Shown: one piece after another, positions 1 to 12,373 of the stretch
How positions within the stretch are numbered: position 1 is the first letter of the stretch
Layout of the letters: each line of letters opens with the position of its first letter
Assembly: GCA_029379385.1 (NCBI GenBank)
Contig: CM055605.1
Location: forward strand, 1,275,001 to 1,339,000
Direction of reading: 5' to 3'
Origin: Quillaja saponaria
Lineage: Eukaryota > Streptophyta > Magnoliopsida > Fabales > Quillajaceae
Length of the DNA stretch: 64,000 bases
The notes under the pieces: generated by a model
The model's input: only the letters and a program-made list of their open reading frames with translations
What the model was told of the DNA's origin: nothing
The model's database searches: none
Made by a program: the position numbers and the translations under genes

Positions 1-335
1 ACCTAGCGAGCCTCGAAGACTCCTGAGCTAGCTTCTCGAAAATATCGTTTATGAAACTATTCATAATCCCCATAGCCTTGCTGGAGATCCCGATGTCAGG
101 ATGGACCTGCTTGAGAACCTTGAAGATGTAGATCTTGTAAGTTTCAGTGCTCTTCTTGACTCTCTTCTTTTTCTTATCTCCAGCAGAAGCACCCCCCTCT
201 TTGGGAAGCTTTTTCCCGGCTTTGGGCTTCTTCTCCGCCGGAGCTTTCTCCGCCACAGAGGAATTTCTTCTCCTCCGTTGGCTTATCGGAGGCAGGCTTC
301 TTTTCGGCGGGCTTCTTCTCCGCTTTTGGCGCCAT
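1..335 (-). pseudogene. Histone H2B, 5' part, with a one-base frameshift (runs off left edge)
   Basis: Core histone H2B, which pairs with H2A in the nucleosome. The minus strand starts with ATG at 335 and reads [15 protein letters not shown], nearly the same start as the intact H2B at 15649-16098. After the EEKK stretch one extra base (A in the run at 262-263 on the + strand) shifts the frame, and the shifted frame soon meets a stop. If that base is skipped, the histone fold reads on with the usual [20 protein letters not shown] and [11 protein letters not shown] motifs to RLAR at the window edge. About 37 C-terminal residues lie outside. The part of the upstream DNA that matches the TATA box of the intact copy (near 473-485) has no clear TATA box. 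It may be a decaying copy or a sequencing error; the fold itself is well preserved. Family identity is certain, gene status is not. Confidence 0.8.
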
Positions 336-1898
336 CGAAACTTCTTTCAGATAAGAGGAAAGGCTGATCTTTTTACGCTGGGATGGAAGAGATACGATAG
401 TAAGAAAGTGTGAGACGAAAAGGATTGGATTTCATATTTACAGACGTACAAGGTTCAATATTATTGGTAGATTGGGGAAGTATCGGATATCTGACATGGC
501 GTGTGGATAGCTGTTCGATTAGATATAATGAAACTCAAGATCGACGGTTATAAACATATGCGTAATGACACTTTCCATGTGAAATGGGGTTTAGACGTGG
601 CCACTCATAATTGGCTGATGTAAGGTGCTACGGATCGATGCGCTGGAATCTTTTTCCTATTTCTGGTAAACACAATTATTTATGTTGCCAATTACCATTT
701 ATAGAGAAGTATCAATAGTTTCTTCTTTTTCATAAAAAAGAAGAAGCAATAATTGTTTACTCATTTTCTTCCAAAATCTTAATACTTCAAACAATTTTAA
801 TTTTTATAGAAAAAATTTATAAGTTTCTAATATATGCTTTTATGTTAGATAAATTCATAAATATTTAGATTTTAGAAGGCCTATATGTCATATTTAAAGC
901 TTAATTCCTAATATATTAGGAATTTGAGTCCCTTACAAAAAACTTCATTGTTATTTTAGTTTACCTATCAAGTAATCTAAGTCAATTTATGTGTTTCCTG
1001 ATCTCATCTAAAATCAATTTACACATACTCCTATTTCAACTAATTCATGACTAATTATGATCCAACTCTTCGTATTATAACTATATTTACGTACACCTCA
1101 ATTAATTCATCTCTCAAATCTTATACGACTAATTCACCTCTCAAATATGGTACAAGACTCCACACTAAAACTAGAAAATTACTTCCCATTCAAACAAAAT
1201 TAAAATCATAAATAGAACCGACATTCTTCACTAGAAAGATGGCCCAGTAAGTAGTAACTACGAAAGATTTTATATGGAGGAAGGAGCATTTTTCTGCTTT
1301 CTCATACCAATTTCTAATTCGAAACATTTTGTTCTCAGAGCAATTTTCTGACCTCCAGTGGGATGCTTCATAACTCACAATCAAATAGACACATCTCCTT
1401 ACTGAAAAAATAATAGGCAAAGGCCCGTGACTACAGAACTGAAGATCTTTGATCAAACAAAGTAGAAGCTCATCGTTTGACCTCGTACCTTGGCAGTTCA
1501 TAGAGACATGTCACGATTGCAAAAGTAAAATATGAAGATTGCTTTTTAGTAATAAACCAACCACACTTGTATTGATTGACAAGCAGTAAACCTCGCCCGT
1601 ACGATTAACATTCATCATTGGAATTCCAAAATGAAATTATCTATTCCCCAAAAAATACCCCTCAGCTGGAAAAAAAAGAAAGTATCAGAACACAACCAGT
1701 ACACAAGTTCAACAAAGTGAATCACGTGATATAAAAATCACTCAAATTTCGTTCTGGATAAAGGCTTGACTGCAACGTAAAACTTCAACAACAGAATGTC
1801 ATAATTCAGCAGGGTCCACAACCCCACAAACTATTAACATTTCATTTGAGTAAAACTGACTGAGAGCAGCAGATTGCCATCCTGAGGAGAGGAACCTC
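336..1898. other. Intergenic: H2B upstream region and ADF 3' flank
   Basis: The first 300 bases resemble the promoter of the intact H2B in places, with an octamer-like TACGGATC at 629-636 (6 of 8 against CGCGGATC). The rest is AT-rich. The stretch just below 1899 should hold the 3' UTR of the neighbouring ADF gene. No coding sequence is recognised. Confidence 0.5.
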
Positions 1899-4305
1899 TC
1901 AGTTGGCTCTGCTTCTGAAAACATCAAGACCCATTTCAGTTGGATCACTTGCCTGCAGCTCTGTCTGAATACCATCCAGTTCTCTCTTGAACCTATCCTT
2001 GGAGCTAGCATAAATCATCTTGCTTCTAACCCTTGCTGTATCAGGAGACCTTTAACACAGAGGAACGGGAACAACAGAAACAATCAGAAAAATGGAAACT
2101 TGGCTTCCTCACTGGGACCATGAGCGAGTGCTTGAAAAAGAAAGAGAGAGTATTTAGCTTTTAGCACATACTATTACCATGCAATGAAGAAAATCCTGCT
2201 CTTCTGGCAATTTTCTACAGTCACAAAGTCAAAATCATAAACAGCATAACGACACTCATCAGCAGGAAGGCTAGCAGAAAAGTCTTCATAGCTTTGAGTA
2301 GGATCTCCAAGTTTTTCAACAATAACCTGCTTTTGCTTCTCCTCAATCTTGAAAACTATGAAGCGAAATGTTCTTTTAGCCTTCAAATCCAGAAACTTTA
2401 GCTTGCATTCATCGTGCACAGCCATACCTGACGCTGCATTTGCCTGCACACACAGAATTTAAATCAATACAACAAAATTCGACTATGCACACAGCCTTCT
2501 AAGCTTGAACAAATTTGTACTAATAAGAAACTTCATTCTATCCTTAAAAGCAATCAGACACATTGCCAGATGGCAGATGCACATAGTGTGAAGTGTGAAC
2601 TAATGGATCGTTATGCCTCCTCAGGTCACGGCCACAATGTTTCCTGATCATAAAGTAAGATCACTAACAACATCCTTACAAGTGAAAAGCATATTGAGCC
2701 AAAGATGCAAATGCATACTTCTTACATAAACCAATACACTTATTCCTACGTGAACTAATTCTAGGTATAGGTTTTGCCATATTATATTATCTCATAAATA
2801 TAAGTTAGAGATATATGGATAAATCCATTTAGTATATGAATTTATATGATAAAGTAAAATATATTTTTTTAATATTATAAAATATCAATTTACAGCTGAA
2901 ATTTCTGAGGGAATTTAGAAAGTGCAAGTTGTAGAGTACAAGCCCAACCAATGGTTCCAAGTGGTGGAACAACAAGTAGTTTATTTTCATGTCATACTCT
3001 TTTCAGGAACTTCGACATAATAGCCAAACTAAAACTTTTGATGGAACTAAGAAAGATTGGCTTGTACAAATACCAGCCCAACCAAAGGTTCCAAGGGATG
3101 AAGATCAGGAAGTTATTAATTTAAGAGCTGTTTGCAATGTGAAACACAAAACAATAAACAAACACCACAACCCCATGATTTTCATAATGAAAAACTATAA
3201 AGAGAAAGACATTTCTACTCTACATGCAGAACTTGTGGTCATAAAACATAATCCACCAGAACAATAGCAATAAATACTTTTGGCAATCTGGCTCTCACTT
3301 AATGTATTCTCAACAAACTGGTTTCCAATTATTGATTTCAAGAATGATTTTATTTAAATTAGTATAACTTAAACCACAATTAAGTCATACCAAAAGGATT
3401 GGTGACTTTTACCTATTATTTCACTCAAGTAGAAGGGAGACAGTGAGGTATAAATGTTATTAAATCCCATTGAGAGAAGAAGAAGAAGGAAGGAAAAGAA
3501 AAGTACCCTTCCATTTTTTCCAACCAAGCCTTTCTCCAAAGTCAGCATAACAAAAATAAAACATTGTGCCACCAAGCTTCCATATAGATGTAAATAAGAA
3601 CCACTTGGATAGATAAATATATGAAAATGAGAATATACACGCTAAAAACAAAATGATTATTGCATTTGAGCAAAGGACTTGGGTGAAAATAGGAAGGATG
3701 GGGTGGCAATGAGATCAACAGTTTTTTTGTGGGGACTAGGATGAAGATTCATTCCCACTCCATAACACTCCCACTTTGTTTCTGCAAGACTAGCCTTAAC
3801 ATCGTACGGATATTCAATTCATTCACATTATACATGGACCAAGCACAAACCACTAAAAATCATATCTTAAACAGAGCCCAGATACAAGCAGCCCATTACA
3901 CCACAAAAGTTATAAAATTCAGGTACCCAAAAAACAAAACAGATACATATTCAAACTGAGAGAGAATTAATAAATCAAATTATACAACTCAAAGTAAAAC
4001 TGGCATCTTATATAACAAATTATACAAGGATGAGCAGGTTATTTTCCAAATGGGATTATTTTCCCACTCCACCAATCACTGACGACAAAAAAAAAAGAGT
4101 CACCCTCCGATATATATATAATCCATGGACAAAAAAAGATCACAGGTACAATCTTAGTTGAACCCATTAAGAGAAGTATGCTTATTTCATCGTAGATCAC
4201 AGATTAAACACAATTTCATATCAATTCAAACCAACATCCTCAACAATTGAAAATATAACATAAAAAAACATACTGAGTACCAACAATGCAAGGAAACCTC
4301 ACCAT
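1899..4305 (-). CDS. Actin-depolymerizing factor (ADF/cofilin), upstream-most of a tandem pair by coordinate
   Basis: Small ADF/cofilin protein that binds and severs actin filaments in the cytoplasm. Exons on the minus strand: 4303-4305 (only the ATG), 2178-2443, 1899-2049. Coding lengths 3, 266 and 151 nt give 139 residues, the normal plant ADF size. The N-terminus [15 protein letters not shown] carries Ser6, the conserved regulatory phosphorylation site. The actin-binding long helix reads [18 protein letters not shown], and the C-terminus ends DVFRSRAN. Splice borders are ATG|GTGAGG, GCATG|GTAATAG and TTAAAG|GTCTCC. The intron directly after the start codon (2444-4302) is known in plant ADF genes and helps drive expression. 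Closest in type to the ADF1-4 class. An AT-rich TATA candidate lies near 4420-4436. Its neighbour at 5201-7823 has identical exon lengths, so the two are tandem duplicates. Confidence 0.93.
2444..4302 (-). other. First intron of the ADF gene
   Basis: Long intron between the ATG and the second codon. It contains a repeated segment: a stretch at about 2893-2975 (AGCCCAACCAATGGTTCCAA) recurs in changed form at about 3000-3100 (AGCCCAACCAAAGGTTCCAA). A related stretch lies in the first intron of the second ADF gene near 6415-6480. Open frames here (for example 2989-3267) look like chance. Confidence 0.7.
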
Positions 4306-5200
4306 TTTTGTAAAGATCGAGTTCTGAGAAGGGAATATCTGCAGAAAATCTATGCCAGACAAAAAATGAGGACAAATATCTGTAGGAACAGGAAAGCTTG
4401 GACTCTAAAGGCAGGGACTCGAATATTAATTTTATGATTTCCTTTCCGTAAAAGTCTTGGACCTTGGTATGCGGTGCCCACTACTCTGATATCATTATGG
4501 TGGCCGTGCGTGAAAACGAATATTGAGAAAGTAGGTCTGTCCAATGAGGTTCTAACGCGTGCAATAAAAATTAAGTACATTTATTTTCCTTACCATATAA
4601 AAAAAAAAGTACAATTATTTTTTTTTGGCCTTTTACATTTTTAATTTGTTACAATTAAAATTCTTTAATTATATAAAACATCTTTTTTTAAACTGAACCA
4701 AAAATATAAAACATCTTTTCTCTTTTATCGAAAGGAGAAAAGCAGTCCTTTTCTCCAAAAGCAAAGCATGTGTGAAGAGAGCCAGTTACCATATTAACTG
4801 GTATTGTAGAATTGCTAAATCCCAGTGTTTCTTCTATAACATTGTCACAAATGTATCCCAACCACATTTTGTATTCCTACGCACTCTACTTTGTCAGTAG
4901 CATGACTCAATGGATTTAAATCCACGATTTAGATTGCAAAATAATTGTTGTCTGTCCAGAAGATAAACCTTGGCCTGTAGAAATAACAATAAGCGCATAC
5001 ATATAAGTTCCATACAACCAATAAAATCACTGAATCTCGTTCTACACGAAGACATGACTGCAAATGTAAAAACTTAGGAAACAAACCAATATCACAATTC
5101 AACCAGGTTCACAGCCCCCACAAAGTCACAAACTATTGACATTCAACTTTTAAGTAAAACCCAAAGCATAATACTATTGCCAAGCAGAGGCCGGAGATGT
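4306..5200. other. Intergenic between the two ADF genes
   Basis: Holds the 5' leader and promoter of the ADF gene at 1899-4305 and the 3' UTR of the next ADF gene. The promoter region near 4415-4440 and the matching place near 7925-7950 share AAATCATA-type sequence, which fits a copied promoter. No other gene is seen. Confidence 0.5.
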
Positions 5201-7823
5201 TTAGTTCACACGGCTTTTAAAAACATCAAGACCCATCTCAGTCGGATCAGTAGCCTGCAGCTCAACTTGAATACCATCCAGTTCTCTCTTGAACCTGTCC
5301 TTGGAGCTTGCATAAATCATCTTGCTTCTAACCTTTGCTGTGTCAGGGGACCTTTATAAACCACAAAGCAACAGAAGCCGAAGTGGTTAGTAATATAAAA
5401 AAACTCACTTTTTTTCCACAGAGAGTAGCTTGTAGCGCATAATATTACCATCCAATGAAGAATATCCTGCTTTTCGGGACATTTTCTTCTGTTAGAAAGT
5501 CAAAATCATAAACAGCATAACGACACTCATCAGCTGGAAGGCTTGCAGTAAACTCTTCATAGCTTTGTGCAGGCTCTCCGAGTTTTTCCACAACGACCTG
5601 CTTTTGCTTCTCCTCAATCTTGTATACAATGAAGCGATGAGTTCTCTTAGCCTTCAACTCCATAAACTTCAGCTTGCAGTCATCATGCACAGCCATGCCC
5701 GAAGCTGCATTAGCCTGTACAAAAAAAAATGCCTTATAGTATATATTTATATGTAGAACAGACTGAATTTGGCAACAAAGAAGAGTCTTGAACCTTGAAC
5801 ATAGCTTAGAAGTTTCCATCAAGATTGAGATTACCCTTGTCACATTGGTTATACAAATTCATTTTCTACTCAGGGAAGGAGGGGGCAGGCATCATTTAAG
5901 ATGCCCTGCCTTCCCTAATAATTGAGTAGCCACTTTCCATTAAGAAACTAACATTTGAAATTTAAAGCAATAAAAAATAAGGCATAATAATCAACAATTG
6001 CTCAGCAAAAGTTCCACAACTAAGCAACTGGATTATATCCTTCACAAATGAGAGCAAAGAACTTGATCAAAAGGCCAGGTATATGACCATAACTTATAGG
6101 ACCCTTAAGCCTCCAAAGGACATGAGGGCCTGAGTTCCCTTTACATATAGTCAGGGCCAAAAAACAAAAGTAGAACATAATTTACCCAACAGATTGATCC
6201 TATGAATTTACTTAAGCTGACAATATTTAAAGGTAAATATTGACAGAAAAACCTGCTTGGAGGCATTGTTAAAAGATGCACAAGCATATGACATATGGTG
6301 GCATAAAAAAGTGAGCCATGAATAGGCCATAAAATACTGTTACACACTGGATCATAATTCATAGCAAGAAACAATAATCAGTCAATTATTATATCATCTT
6401 GACAAATACCCACAGCTAAAACTTTTCAAGGAGCTTAGAAAGACAATGGCATCATCCATGCCAAACAATGGTTTCAACTTCCATGTGATAAAAATGGATA
6501 GCTACTGTAAACATAACTTAAGAGATGACTCCAATATATAGACTTTCAAAGTAAAGAAAGATACTTAATACCTTTCTACACATAAAACGTAAGGTCAGAA
6601 GACATAATCGGACTCAAATATGCCAATAACTAATCTCGAACTCACGAGCTAATTACATGTTCAGGGAATCAATGAGTCAAACATACACTGTTAGTATGAA
6701 TCAATCAACCAACATCAGGCCAATTAAAATGAAAGGTACTCCCACACATTCTATGATTGAAGTACTAGGATAATAGTTACATACATGCAATTCCTTTCCG
6801 CAGAAGTTAGCATGATAATAATAAAACTAAAGGTAACACCCCAATGAATTAACTCCATAGATTCTCCATTATCCACACCCCTCCTTCCATCATGAACCAA
6901 ATAGCAATGCAGAGGGAACTTCTGCTAACCTTCCATCCAACCTACTCATGAGATTCTGCAATATTTGTGCTCAAATGTGCTCACATGTGCTCATATACAG
7001 TTGATGTATAAGAACAACCATATGGGTAGATAAATGAATATTAAGATGATTAACACACTTAACTTTTCTGATAATTATAAACGCTTACAACATTCAACTC
7101 AGAATACAACCAAAAGAAGATGATAAGATTCCAACATCATAACACGACTCCCACATTGTATAAACCTAAGAATAACCCACCAAAATAGATTTCCATGCCA
7201 AAAATCAATTTAAGCATCCCATTCACTCCCAAAAAGAATCACACTCCCCCACAAAACAAAAACAAAACAAAACATAATCAAAATGAAACAAATTAATCTC
7301 AGTTCTTTGTTGGAGGGTAGTGGGTATGCCAACAAACAAAAAAAATGATCAAAATTGAAAGACTATTCTGATATTCAATCTTACATACAAAAAAAATCCT
7401 TAATAATAATAAGTAACTATAGATCACTAAAAAAAATTGCAAATTAAATCTAAATCTAACCTTCTCCCAAATCTCCCCCAAAAAAAAAAAAATTAAAAAA
7501 GAAAACAAACATCGTCATCATCATCTACGGGTGGAGGCAAAGAAAGAAAATATCATTTTAATCGCCCATCCATAAAAAATTAAAAAATAAAAATAAAAAA
7601 ATTCATCAGCCGACAGGTAGACCCAAAAAACAAAATTTTCGATCGGAGCGATCCCTAATAGGTGAACTCATTAGATAATTATCCTTAGTCAGTCATAGAT
7701 CACAGATCAAACACAGGAATTTAGAATAATTCAAACCAAGATCCTCAACAATTATATATTAAAATGAAAAAGATGGCATAAAAGTGAATCGACAAAGTAG
7801 AAGTGAAAGCAAAATCTCACCAT
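5201..7823 (-). CDS. Actin-depolymerizing factor (ADF2-like), second of a tandem pair
   Basis: ADF/cofilin protein of 139 residues that remodels actin filaments. Exons on the minus strand: 7821-7823 (ATG only), 5449-5714, 5201-5351; coding lengths 3, 266 and 151 nt, the same as the neighbour. Splice borders are ATG|GTGAGAT, GGATG|GTAATATT and AAAG|GTCCCC, all in phase. N-terminal [15 protein letters not shown] includes Ser6. The central part has [20 protein letters not shown], the actin-binding helix is [18 protein letters not shown], and the C-terminus is DVFKSRVN. It differs from its partner at scattered sites (for example ENVPKSR versus ENCQKSR), so the duplication is not recent. The first intron is 2106 bp. 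A TATA-like ATATATTATG lies near 7930-7946 upstream. Confidence 0.94.
5715..7820 (-). other. First intron of the second ADF gene
   Basis: Long intron directly after the start codon. In plant ADF genes this intron often raises transcription. It has A-rich stretches (about 7255-7510) and a segment near 6415-6480 similar to the repeat in the first intron of the other ADF gene. No coding exon is recognised inside it. Confidence 0.7.
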
Positions 7824-8737
7824 TTTTGTATGGATCGAGTGCTGAGATGGAAATGGTAGCAGAAATCTAGGACAGACGAAAATTGAGGACAAATATCAGA
7901 AGGAGAAGAACGGTTTGAACTCAGAGAGACTCGGACATAATATATGATTTTCTCTCCCTCGGAATGCGGTGGCTTCAATCCTCCAAATATCGGGTTTTTA
8001 TGTGGTGCGAATTTCGGTACCGTATACCAAACAATAACCTTTTCTTTCTTTTGCTTTTTATTTTTTTATTTCCAAATAATATATTTTTACAAAATTGTTT
8101 TTCTTTGGCTGAAAAGAAAATGAACTGCAATTAACATATTGCTTTTGAGTCCAATCTCATGATTAAACTCCCCCTTGTCCTTAAATTTCAATTATTATTT
8201 TGCGTTAGTTCAAATTTAAATTACAATATTCTGTTTTATTTAAAATGCCTCTGTCATTTGATATAAATGTTTAGTCTCTTTTATATGATAATTCAAAATT
8301 TATTATAAACAAAGGTGAAATTTAAGATAAACATATCTTATGAAAAGTCATTGATTATGTAAAATTGAGTTAATCTTACATCGTTGTCAATGAACTCTTA
8401 CTCTTTATGTATTGTATCTGCGCATGTTTTGAGATTTTTTTAATTTTAAAAAAAATATATATATATTTTTATAATTTGTTTTATTGTATTTTGATTTACT
8501 TTGTTTGTTTTACGTCGTTGTCAATGAATTCTCACTCTATCGCACATGCACATATTAAGAGGCCTTTTCTTTATGTTTTTTAGGGAAGTATATTTTTTTA
8601 TACTTACTTTTTCTTGTATTTTGATTTACTTGGTTCTATTTATAAGAAGTGAAGTGTACGGAGTTAGCAAGTGAACTGCGATGTTGTGGATAATTATCAT
8701 GAGGTTAGTGTTGATTTAAAACAATTTATCTTTTTGG

Positions 8738-9150
8738 TTAAATTATATTTTTGGTCTGTGACTTGGAATTTATTTTGGTTCCTATTTTTCAATTTGTTGC
8801 AATTGATCTCTTTAATTAAAAAATTACTTCAATTGAGTTCTTACTTTCACCTTTAAATCCAAATTAATTTTGATAGATGTGATATAGACAAGCTAAAATA
8901 GATGAAAAATGATATAGAATGATATGGTTGACGACATATCAATTGACGAATGATATTGGTTTGTTTCTCAACCACATCATTTTCCTATCCACTTTAGTTT
9001 TTTCATATCACCTGCATCAAAGTTAATTTAGATTGAAATGACAATGACCCACTTGAAGTAATTTTTTTATCGGATCCAATTGAACAAATTAAAAGATAGG
9101 GATCAAAGTGAATTTCAAGTCATATTATATGGACCAAAAATATAATTCAA
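8738..9150. mobile_element. Foldback / MITE-like element with long inverted arms
   Basis: The left arm begins TTAAATTATATTTTTGGTC and the right arm ends GACCAAAAATATAATTCAA. Complementarity continues inward on both sides: GTGACTTGGAATTTATTTTGG matches the right-side segment that reads GTGAATTTCAAGTCA, and AATTTGTTGCAATTGAT matches ATCCAATTGAACAAATT. This gives a long imperfect hairpin of about 410 bp. No transposase is encoded. Target-site duplications are not clear, so the superfamily is not assigned. Confidence 0.75.
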
Positions 9151-10807
9151 GCATATCATTTTTAAATTATAAAAAAACTAATTAGATGTATATAATAAGA
9201 TAGGAAATTGTATAAATTATTTGGCTATAACATGGTAATATAACTCTATATTATTAATCGCCTTTTATAACATGTGTGAGAATATTAGATTATACAATAG
9301 GAGGATGAGAATAAAATAATAATACATAACAACAATATAATTATATTATAACCTTTTGTCTTTTAAAATAATATATATATATACATATTACAATTTACGA
9401 CATAACAAAAAATTAATTACTCTATTTTTGATGGTATTCTTTATCTTAAAGGCTATTTTTGCCGTTGAGCATCTTACTATTTATTCTTTTAATGCATCTT
9501 TGTCCATATTTTATAATACAGTTGATTAAATTTTTTTAAAAGAACCTTAAATACTAAGGATAAATTAACTTTAATTTGTTATAAAGGAAAGAAAAATAAA
9601 AGAGCTAGTGAAGAAACTTTTAGGGGTTGCATTAGTAGTCAAGAATAAGAATATGTGATTTTATGAGTTCAAATTTTTGGAGGGAAAATACTCTTACATC
9701 CTTTAATTTTGACATGAATGGCTTATGAAGGTGTCTAGTGTATAAGGAGGAGCATTCTTTCAAAAGTAGTGTTTAAACCCATACCATTTCACATTATTTA
9801 CAAAATTAAATCTTATGCATAGAATTTGACTTTTTTTTAATTAACAGTGAGATAGTGTTTGTATTAGTTTATGCGTATCACAACTAATTTACTTAGTTAA
9901 AGGTAAGTCATCTACATTGGGACAAGATAATTTATGAGAATTTTGCTTTCAGAAGTTTAAAATCATTAAATTATAGAACATCTTGTTCACTATTAGGCCA
10001 ACCCGTTCGGGTAATTTATTTATTTATAACAATACTTCAATGAACAAGATCAGTGGAGTTTTAAATCTTAAACTAATTGAAGTTGTCTATATGAATTATT
10101 TTTCTATATTCGCATCGTATTAAGACAACATTTTCAATGAAACCCGTAATAATCATATCCTTGAGTTCATGTAATTTTTGATGTTCATCTATTATGTCTA
10201 AACCTATTCTACATGCGCCAAGACACTTAGCATAATTAGGGCATCCTTTATCTTATATTAGATATGTCCAAATTCATTTTTTCTTCAATTGGTGCAATCT
10301 TAATCTTCTTATATTTCTTATATAATATTATCATTCATCTCAATATTCGCATTTAAAACACTCTCATCTTATATGCATGTTTGTTTCTAATTGCACACCA
10401 TTCGAAATCATATAATATAATATGTCTCGTGACTGTCTTATAAATTATCTTATTCAATCTATTAGAATTTTATGATTACATAAAACTATAGAGACATTTC
10501 GTCATTTTAGTCACTGTGTCTTAATTCTATGATTTATATCATACTCAATTTTGCCATCTTTTTATAATGAAAAAATTTATATACTTAATCACTTTTTTGT
10601 TGAGAGTTTATGACCACTCAAAATTATTTTAATTGAGTATCTTCTAACTGTGGATAAAGCTACACAAATATTTATTTTCTGGAAGATATTTTTTTTAAAT
10701 ATCCAAATTTTGTTGCTTGCAAAAGATCCAACTCGATGCCATAAAAATATAATGGTAAGAAAAAATATCATCAGGGTCATGTAATTAAATTACTAGTGAT
10801 TTAAACT

Positions 10808-11026
10808 GAGTTTGATAATGCTGTGATTTTCAATTGTGTAAAAGTAAGTATCAAAAAATCACAACTAATTTTTAAAATCATGTTTGTGGTGATTTTAAAA
10901 ACACACCTAACTTTAATAGAACAGTGTTAAAAAACAGTAAAAAAAGCACACATCAAAATAATTAACTAAACAATTTTTTGTGTTATGACTTTTAATAGAA
11001 CCCTTTCAAAAATATTATCAAACTTA
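10808..11026. mobile_element. Small MITE-like element
   Basis: AGTTTGATAAT at the left end and ATTATCAAACTT at the right end form a terminal inverted repeat of about 12 bp around roughly 220 bp of AT-rich, non-coding DNA. Short inverted matches lie just inside the ends (GTGATTTT and AAAATCAC). The target duplication is uncertain. Confidence 0.4.
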
Positions 11027-11357
11027 GCTTCACTCAATAATATTATGAAGAAAGAATTATCAACACCAACCATTGTCTTGAGAAGGAGAAGATTGCCATT
11101 TTCTTTTTATGCAAACAAATATGATCAAACAATTTAAAACTACTTAATCATGTGCATTAAAAAGAATAATCTTACATATAATTCGTTGATAGTCCAAAAA
11201 AAGAAAATCTAACATAGTGCAGGCTCAGTGATCCAAAACACAGACTCTACTTCAAGCGGGAAATTGAAATAATTGGCACTGATAAAATTGAAATCTGGTT
11301 AATGACGTAAATATATTTAAAAAATTTGCTCGCGTACCATTGGTCCGTTTAGAACCA

Positions 11358-11409
11358 CACGGATCACTACGTAACTTATCTAATACCGTTGATTATACTC
11401 AATCCAACG
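11358..11409 (+). promoter_or_regulatory. Histone-type promoter elements of the H2A gene
   Basis: CACGGATC at 11358-11365 matches the plant histone octamer CGCGGATC at 7 of 8 bases. AATCCAACG at 11401-11409 matches the nonamer CATCCAACG at 8 of 9. Such elements give S-phase expression in plant histone genes. They lie just upstream of the TATA box. Confidence 0.55.
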
Positions 11410-11459
11410 GCCATCTTACACCCTCTACAAAAATCAGACAGTCACCCATATAAGACCTC

Positions 11460-11468
11460 TCTATAAAA
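11460..11468 (+). promoter_or_regulatory. TATA box of the H2A gene
   Basis: CTATAAAA at 11461-11468, about 130 bp before the H2A start codon and downstream of the octamer- and nonamer-like motifs. Confidence 0.6.
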
Positions 11469-11597
11469 CTGTGCCAACGCATAGATAATAACTTTTATAC
11501 TGTCCTTGGAAAGATACCTTCAGACACCAACAAGAGACACAGCACTCAAGTTTTCCGGTGAGGTCATCCAGATTCCGGCTAGTTAACAAAATTTCCG

Positions 11598-12373
11598 ATG
11601 GATACTGGAGGGAAGTTGAAGAAGGGTGCTGGAGGAAGAAGAGGAGGAGGACCGAAGAAGAAGCCTGTTTCTAGGTCTACTAAAGCTGGTCTGCAATTTC
11701 CGGTGGGAAGGATTGGACGGTATTTGAAAAAAGGAAGGTACTCGCAGCGGGTTGGTACCGGTGCTCCGGTTTACCTGGCCGCCGTGCTTGAGTACTTGGC
11801 AGCTGAAGTAACTACCTCCACTCTCACTATACGTAGATCTAATCTATAACATTCCCTATTTTAAATTTCTGATTTATTTCAGATCTTTAATTTTATTCTA
11901 CCTAATGTGTTTTAATTGTTTCTGTTAAATACCTTTTTTGTACTATTCAACTTGTGGGTGTCTTTTATATTATGCTTGGATGCTGAGAAAATGGAGGAAA
12001 TAAATGACAAGGACAAAACTTTAATCTTTTCCGGCAAACCCTAATTTTAGACTTATGGTACCTGAGTTACCTGTTGTATTATATTCTAATGTAAGGAATA
12101 TAAATGTGTCTGCAGGTATTGGAGTTGGCTGGAAATGCAGCTCGAGACAATAAGAAGAATAGGATTATTCCAAGGCATGTACTACTTGCTATAAGGAATG
12201 ATGAGGAATTGGGAAAATTACTGGCAGGTGTAACAATTGCCCATGGTGGTGTTCTCCCAAACATCAACCCTGTTTTATTACCCAAGAAGACAGAAAAGGT
12301 TACAGAGTCCAAGTCTCCATCTAAGGCCACCAAGTCCCCCGCTAAGGCTACCAAGTCCCCTAAGAAGGCTTGA
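11598..12373 (+). CDS. Histone H2A, H2A.W type with C-terminal SPKK motifs
   Basis: Nucleosomal histone H2A. Two exons: 11598-11807 and 12116-12373, joined in phase 0 at GAA|GTAACT ... TGCAG|GTATTGG, giving 155 residues. The histone fold shows [33 protein letters not shown], then [19 protein letters not shown] and the acidic-patch NDEELGKLL. The long tail holds SPSK, SPAK and SPKK motifs and ends KSPKKA. That lysine-rich SPKK tail marks the plant H2A.W variant, which in Arabidopsis packs heterochromatin. The start is fixed by the conserved N-terminus [15 protein letters not shown] and by the upstream TATA box. The 308-bp intron sits at the usual plant H2A site. Assignment to H2A is certain; to H2A.W it rests on the tail motif. 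Confidence 0.96.

Larger units (their letters stand above)
7824..11597. other. AT-rich intergenic region, 3.8 kb
   Basis: Contains the ADF promoter at its left end and the H2A promoter at its right end. Between them are a foldback element (8738-9150), a small MITE-like element (about 10808-11026) and otherwise AT-rich sequence with no recognised gene. Confidence 0.6.
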
